Position numbers and translations under genes: made by a program. The notes under the pieces are model-generated. The model saw only the letters and a program-made list of their open reading frames with translations. It was not told the DNA's origin and did no database searches. 8,646 nt of DNA from Candidatus Kaiserbacteria bacterium (GTDB lineage: Bacteria; Patescibacteria; Paceibacteria; UBA9973; UBA2100), in the NCBI GenBank assembly GCA_002401495.1, contig NVTG01000047.1, positions 1 through 8,646 of the forward strand, given 5' to 3'. This document shows, piece by piece, positions 5,634 to 8,646 of this stretch (positions are counted from its first letter, which is position 1; each line of letters starts with the position of its first letter).

Positions 5634-5639
5634 ATTATA
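5634..5639 (-). promoter_or_regulatory. Candidate leaderless -10 element of the Ig-like gene
   Basis: On the minus strand a perfect TATAAT (5639 to 5634) ends exactly 6 nt before the ATG at 5627. The 57-bp gap to the upstream membrane-protein gene is the largest in the cluster, fitting an internal promoter for the three exported-protein genes. The -35 region is poor. Confidence 0.45.
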
Positions 5640-5684
5640 TAGCTATTTTGTAGAATCACGCAGAAAATATTCCTGATAAGTAAA

Positions 5685-6080
5685 TTATACTGCCTTTTTT
5701 AGACGTGCGGGAGGTCGGTTATCATTGGCTGCATTAAGATTAGATATTTGTTCTTCATTATACTTTTTGTCCTCCTTCCTTACTTTTGAGATTATAAAAA
5801 CAGTCATAATTGTAAAAATCGGGAAGATATTAAGTATTGGAATCATTTCAAAAACTATCTTAAAATAATTTTTAAAGAATCCTGACGATGTGTCCATAAA
5901 ACCAACGTCTAGAACTTTAAACCACACCCAGAACACTATTGCAGTTATTATTGCGAACACTGTCGAAAGTAAAAGTGTAAAAATAAGGAGTGTAAAAATA
6001 AGTTGTATTACATCAACCATTACAGACACTGAAATAATAGCCCAGGCGTGAAAACCATTTATTCTATTCCTCTCCTGCAT
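5685..6080 (-). CDS. Small membrane protein of the VirB4 cluster
   Basis: Function not recognised. The 131 residues contain a long hydrophobic stretch (about 13-57, probably two helices, with Asp23 and Gln26 inside) and a second one (about 75-98, IVFEMIPILNIFPIFTIMTVFII). The C-terminal tail is charged and soluble (VRKEDKKYNEEQ, ending NDNRPPARLKKAV). The start overlaps the last 17 bp of the VirB4 gene, with AGAGGA just upstream of the ATG as a probable ribosome binding site, so it is translated together with VirB4. By position it could supply an inner-membrane part of the machine, as VirB3 or VirB6 do elsewhere, but I see no sequence reason to name it so. It is probably a real gene because of the overlap and the clear membrane topology. 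Confidence 0.6.
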   Translation of the reverse strand: MQERNRINGFHAWAIISVSVMVDVIQLIFTLLIFTLLLSTVFAIITAIVFWVWFKVLDVGFMDTSSGFFKNYFKIVFEMIPILNIFPIFTIMTVFIISKVRKEDKKYNEEQISNLNAANDNRPPARLKKAV

Positions 6081-7896
6081 TTTCCTCTGTTGTTCCTAAC
6101 TCCGCCTTTGCTTTTTTGATTGCCAAAATTTGTGAAGGATCAGAAGTAATAATTTGATCCTCGGTATAACTTGCGATAACTTTTATCGCAACATGTTTTA
6201 GTCCGGCAAAGAATATCCCCTCCCCTACGTCTGATTCTAGTAGAAGATATTTTTCTTCATCGGAGAGTTTAAATGTATCTTGAATTAAATCAATGGACGT
6301 TGGTGATTGTCTTAGGAGAATCTGTATTGAAGAGTTCGTGATCATGGCTTTTCCATAAGAACTACTTAAGAAATCGGCGACGTCCTGAGTTATTGTTGCA
6401 AGACCAAGGAAATATTTACGTCCTCTTTTTGCAATTCCAAACAAGAAGGAAGCTGTGTCCTCTGACTTCATCATCCACCATGCTTCATCGATAATTAGAA
6501 GCCTTTTCTTTAATTCTTTACGAACCATGTTCCATATATAGTGTGTAATAAGATACATCGCAACAGGCTTAAGCTCGTCTTCCATGTCTCTAACACTAAA
6601 GACAATAAACTGCTTGTTCATGTCTATGTTTGTTGGTCTGTTTATAAAACCAGACCAAGTACCTTGGGTGTATTTTGAAAGTCTTTGAACCAATGATTCA
6701 GAGCCCTCCATTCCTTGTAGTACAAGCTCAAAGTCTGAAAGAAGTGGTGGTTCTAGAGTGGCAAAGTCTGAATCAGGAGTAATATCCTTCAATGCGTAGG
6801 TTTCAGTTATAGCTCGGTCAACTATTGCGTCCTCTTCAGGAGTTAATCCTCCAAACATAATACGGAAAAGACCTACTAAAGTAATAATATTACTCCTTAG
6901 TATATCTGCAGGGCTTTCATCTTCACGAGGGGTCGGAAGATCAAATGGATTAATGTGGTGTTGGGATGAAAGTGAAATATTAAAGTGTCGTCCACCAGTT
7001 GCCTCAGCCAGGTATTCGTACTCTCTTTCTGGATCGATAACAATAACTTCCGTATCAAACATTAGTGATCGTATGATTTCTAACTTCATCATATATGACT
7101 TACCAGCACCTGATTTAGCAAAAACAACTGAGTTGTAGTTTTCTAAGGAGAAACGATCAAACAGAACCAAACTAGAGTTATGTCTGTTTATTCCATAGAG
7201 TATTCCCCTGTCTGATGTAAGGTCGAAGGAAATAAAAGGAAAGAGACTCGATAGTGGCGATGAGTTCATATTAGAATGAACACTTAACTCATCCTTTGCA
7301 ATAGGCATAACGCTTCTAAATCCTGGCTCTTGTTGAAAGAGTGCCGGTTTTAGATAAACAAGACGGGATTCAAGAATTGATCGTATCTCAGATTCAGTTT
7401 TATCAATTTCCTCTCGTGAGTCACCGTAGATTGTTATGTACAAACCTACTTTAAACATCTTTTCTTGAGCTTGTTGTAGTTGGTCACGCAAGTATTCAAT
7501 ATCTGAATATGCTGTATCAAGAACAGGGTCCCTAACCAATCCTTTTTTCTCTCTAATTCCGATCTGGCTTTCAATTTCGGCTACTTTTTTTTGATACTTG
7601 CGCAAAACATCGGTTGTGTCCATTGGATGAACAAAGATTGAGACATCAAATACCTTATCCAAGTTAACTATTGAAGAGAACCACCCTGTAGTTAAAAATC
7701 TTGGGTATGAAATAACAAAAAACGTTCTAGCTATCTTCTCCCCTAAGTTAAGTGTCCGAGGAGTAATTTGCAACGCGGAAGGCGCAATAACATCTTGAAG
7801 TTCCAACACCCCGTGTTGATATATTTCCTTTGGAAGAATAGGAACTATCCCCTCACTCGTACTTTCCTTCTTTTTTAAAAAATCTAATATAGCCAT
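6064..7896 (-). CDS. VirB4/TraC-type secretion ATPase
   Basis: Energy-providing ATPase of type IV secretion and conjugation systems. The 610 residues fall into an N-terminal TraC/VirB4-like region (about 25-250) and a RecA/HerA-like ATPase domain. Walker A is AKSGAGKSY at 260-268 (Lys266, Ser267). It is followed by VIVIDPEREYEYLAEATGG (284-302) and the family-typical INPFDLP (315-321). Walker B is LLIIDEAWWMM at 466-476 (Asp470, Glu471). The downstream RGRKYFLGLATITQDV segment (491-506) carries the Gln504 motif, followed by SSIQILLRQSP. All catalytic motifs look intact. It begins 2 bp after the stop of the separate TraC-N-like gene and overlaps the small membrane protein gene by 17 bp. No Shine-Dalgarno sequence precedes the ATG. 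No VirD4 or VirB11 is seen in the window. Its substrate is unknown. Confidence 0.9.
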   Translation of the reverse strand: MAILDFLKKKESTSEGIVPILPKEIYQHGVLELQDVIAPSALQITPRTLNLGEKIARTFFVISYPRFLTTGWFSSIVNLDKVFDVSIFVHPMDTTDVLRKYQKKVAEIESQIGIREKKGLVRDPVLDTAYSDIEYLRDQLQQAQEKMFKVGLYITIYGDSREEIDKTESEIRSILESRLVYLKPALFQQEPGFRSVMPIAKDELSVHSNMNSSPLSSLFPFISFDLTSDRGILYGINRHNSSLVLFDRFSLENYNSVVFAKSGAGKSYMMKLEIIRSLMFDTEVIVIDPEREYEYLAEATGGRHFNISLSSQHHINPFDLPTPREDESPADILRSNIITLVGLFRIMFGGLTPEEDAIVDRAITETYALKDITPDSDFATLEPPLLSDFELVLQGMEGSESLVQRLSKYTQGTWSGFINRPTNIDMNKQFIVFSVRDMEDELKPVAMYLITHYIWNMVRKELKKRLLIIDEAWWMMKSEDTASFLFGIAKRGRKYFLGLATITQDVADFLSSSYGKAMITNSSIQILLRQSPTSIDLIQDTFKLSDEEKYLLLESDVGEGIFFAGLKHVAIKVIASYTEDQIITSDPSQILAIKKAKAELGTTEENAGEE

Positions 7897-7898
7897 AA

Positions 7899-8537
7899 TT
7901 ATTTTTTAACTAAATGTTCAGGAGCATCTTGCTCACCAGGGTTAAATATCTTGTATAGAAGTTCAATAATCTCCTCTGTATCTAATTGCGCCGTACGAAC
8001 ACCTGTTCGTATCAATCCTTGCTGAACAATTGAAATTCTCTGGTCTAATTGAGACACGTTTTCTTCAAAGGCAGCGTCTTTAGAGTCGCTGCTCTTAGAA
8101 GTTTTACTCCATGGAAACGAAATTCCCTTTTTTATATTAATAACTGACGGAGAATATGGAACTACAACAAAGAAATGTTTAGTCATTATGTTTGCTCCTT
8201 CAACAAAGCTCTTGATAAACTCAATGTATTCTCGAATCTGAATACGCATTAAGTCATCCATTGTTTTCTTGTATGCCTCCTCAAGAGTTTCCGTATATGG
8301 GCGTATGTCCAATTCTCTTGATTGAATGTAAATCTGAACAGAGAAATCTAGAGAGTTAAAGAAGTTTTGAAATTGCATTATAAATGCATTTTGTTCATCT
8401 TCGCTTTTAAGAGCGAAGTTTAAGGATGATGCCATTAGAACTGCTCTTATGCCTCCGTCTTTAAGAATTATTACTCCATCGCGAACCTCTTTGATTGGAA
8501 CGAAGTCTTGAGATGATGCTGTTTTTGTTTCTGGCAT
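7899..8537 (-). CDS. TraC/VirB4 N-terminal-domain-like protein, stand-alone
   Basis: Lacks Walker motifs, so it is not an ATPase. I choose the ATG at 8537 (212 residues), one base after the stop of the upstream gene. An in-frame TTG at 8567 would overlap that gene by 29 bp. GGAGG lies at 8554-8550, 12 nt before the ATG, a longer spacing than usual. The segment VPIKEVRDGVIILKDGGIRAVLMASSLNF (about 13-41), followed by a helix-rich part with YIQSRELDIRPYTETLEEAY (about 70-89) and a strand KHFFVVVPYSP, resembles the N-terminal region of TraC/VirB4 proteins. The C-terminal part has ELLYKIFNPGEQ. It lies 2 bp upstream of the VirB4 gene, so the two are co-translated and probably form one complex. 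The pattern match is from memory of Patescibacteria clusters. Confidence 0.7.
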   Translation of the reverse strand: MPETKTASSQDFVPIKEVRDGVIILKDGGIRAVLMASSLNFALKSEDEQNAFIMQFQNFFNSLDFSVQIYIQSRELDIRPYTETLEEAYKKTMDDLMRIQIREYIEFIKSFVEGANIMTKHFFVVVPYSPSVINIKKGISFPWSKTSKSSDSKDAAFEENVSQLDQRISIVQQGLIRTGVRTAQLDTEEIIELLYKIFNPGEQDAPEHLVKK

Positions 8538-8538
8538 A

Positions 8539-8646
8539 TTATTTTTGAGCCTCCATAGCTTTGTCAAAGTTCAGTTTTTCATTTATATCTAAGCTCCACG
8601 CAAGGTCTTTAAGCTTAGTGTCAGACAAAGAAAGGGCTCCACTCTG
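8539..8646 (-). CDS. Probable PrgI-family protein, C-terminal fragment (partial at window edge)
   Basis: An open minus-strand frame enters from the window edge, gives 35 residues and stops at TAA (8541-8539), one base before the ATG of the next gene. The visible end includes KLKDLAWSLDI and ends in KAMEAQK. In Patescibacteria clusters a PrgI-family membrane protein usually precedes the TraC-N/VirB4 genes, and a tail with LAWSLD is consistent with it. The membrane helices that would confirm this are outside the window, so the name rests mainly on position. Confidence 0.5.
   Translation of the reverse strand, partial: QSGALSLSDTKLKDLAWSLDINEKLNFDKAMEAQK

Noticed and set aside
8538..8567. TTG start ten codons upstream for the TraC-N-like protein
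   Set aside because: It would overlap the end of the preceding gene by 29 bp; the ATG one base after that gene's stop is the simpler choice.
1..8646. CRISPR array, tRNA or rRNA gene, transposon ends
   Set aside because: I saw no regularly spaced repeats, no tRNA or rRNA signature and no terminal inverted repeats with a transposase on either strand.

Overview
The window looks like the replication-origin end of a chromosome from an AT-rich Candidate Phyla Radiation (Patescibacteria) bacterium, most likely a Parcubacteria lineage. The call rests on four things: a compact dnaA / rpmH / rnpA / yidC / jag neighbourhood without yidD; a minimal YidC without a large periplasmic domain; a VirB2/TrbC-type pilin with the Parcubacteria-style two-helix core; and a VirB4 ATPase whose N-terminal TraC-like part is a separate gene. 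TGA is used as a stop (at 4905-4907), so this is standard code and not the TGA=Gly code of Gracilibacteria or SR1. Lineage is inferred from remembered family patterns, not from a search.

Layout. Positions 1-869 (minus) hold the first 289 codons of dnaA, cut by the window edge. Positions 870-1150 are a gene-free stretch that I read as oriC: two pairs of DnaA boxes, AT-rich direct repeats and a 14-bp palindrome. From 1151 to 2851 (plus) run rpmH, rnpA, yidC and a khpB/jag homologue, with a hairpin terminator followed by a new promoter between rpmH and rnpA. At 2848-2851 this operon collides tail to tail with a minus-strand cluster filling the rest of the window.

The minus-strand cluster, in its own transcription order, is: the C-terminal end of a probable PrgI-family protein (partial), a separate TraC/VirB4 N-terminal-like protein, a VirB4-type ATPase, a small membrane protein, an exported protein with two Ig/PKD-like repeats, a membrane-anchored beta-propeller-like protein, and a VirB2/TrbC-like pilin with a long six-cysteine C-terminal extension. 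Overlaps and very short gaps show an operon. Together these look like a reduced type IV secretion or pilus-type envelope machine: ATPase and PrgI on the inside, pilin subunit and two exported non-catalytic proteins on the outside. Its substrate (DNA, protein or a surface fibre) cannot be read from the sequence.

The most notable observations are: (i) the DnaA AAA+ domain keeps Walker A and B but lacks recognisable sensor-1 (SDR) and arginine-finger (SRF) motifs, with no arginine at all after residue 229 in the visible part; (ii) a repeated arrangement of a -10-like hexamer, 6-7 nt, then ATG, in front of four genes, suggesting leaderless transcripts; (iii) the oriC-linked T4SS-like module with lineage-specific exported partners.
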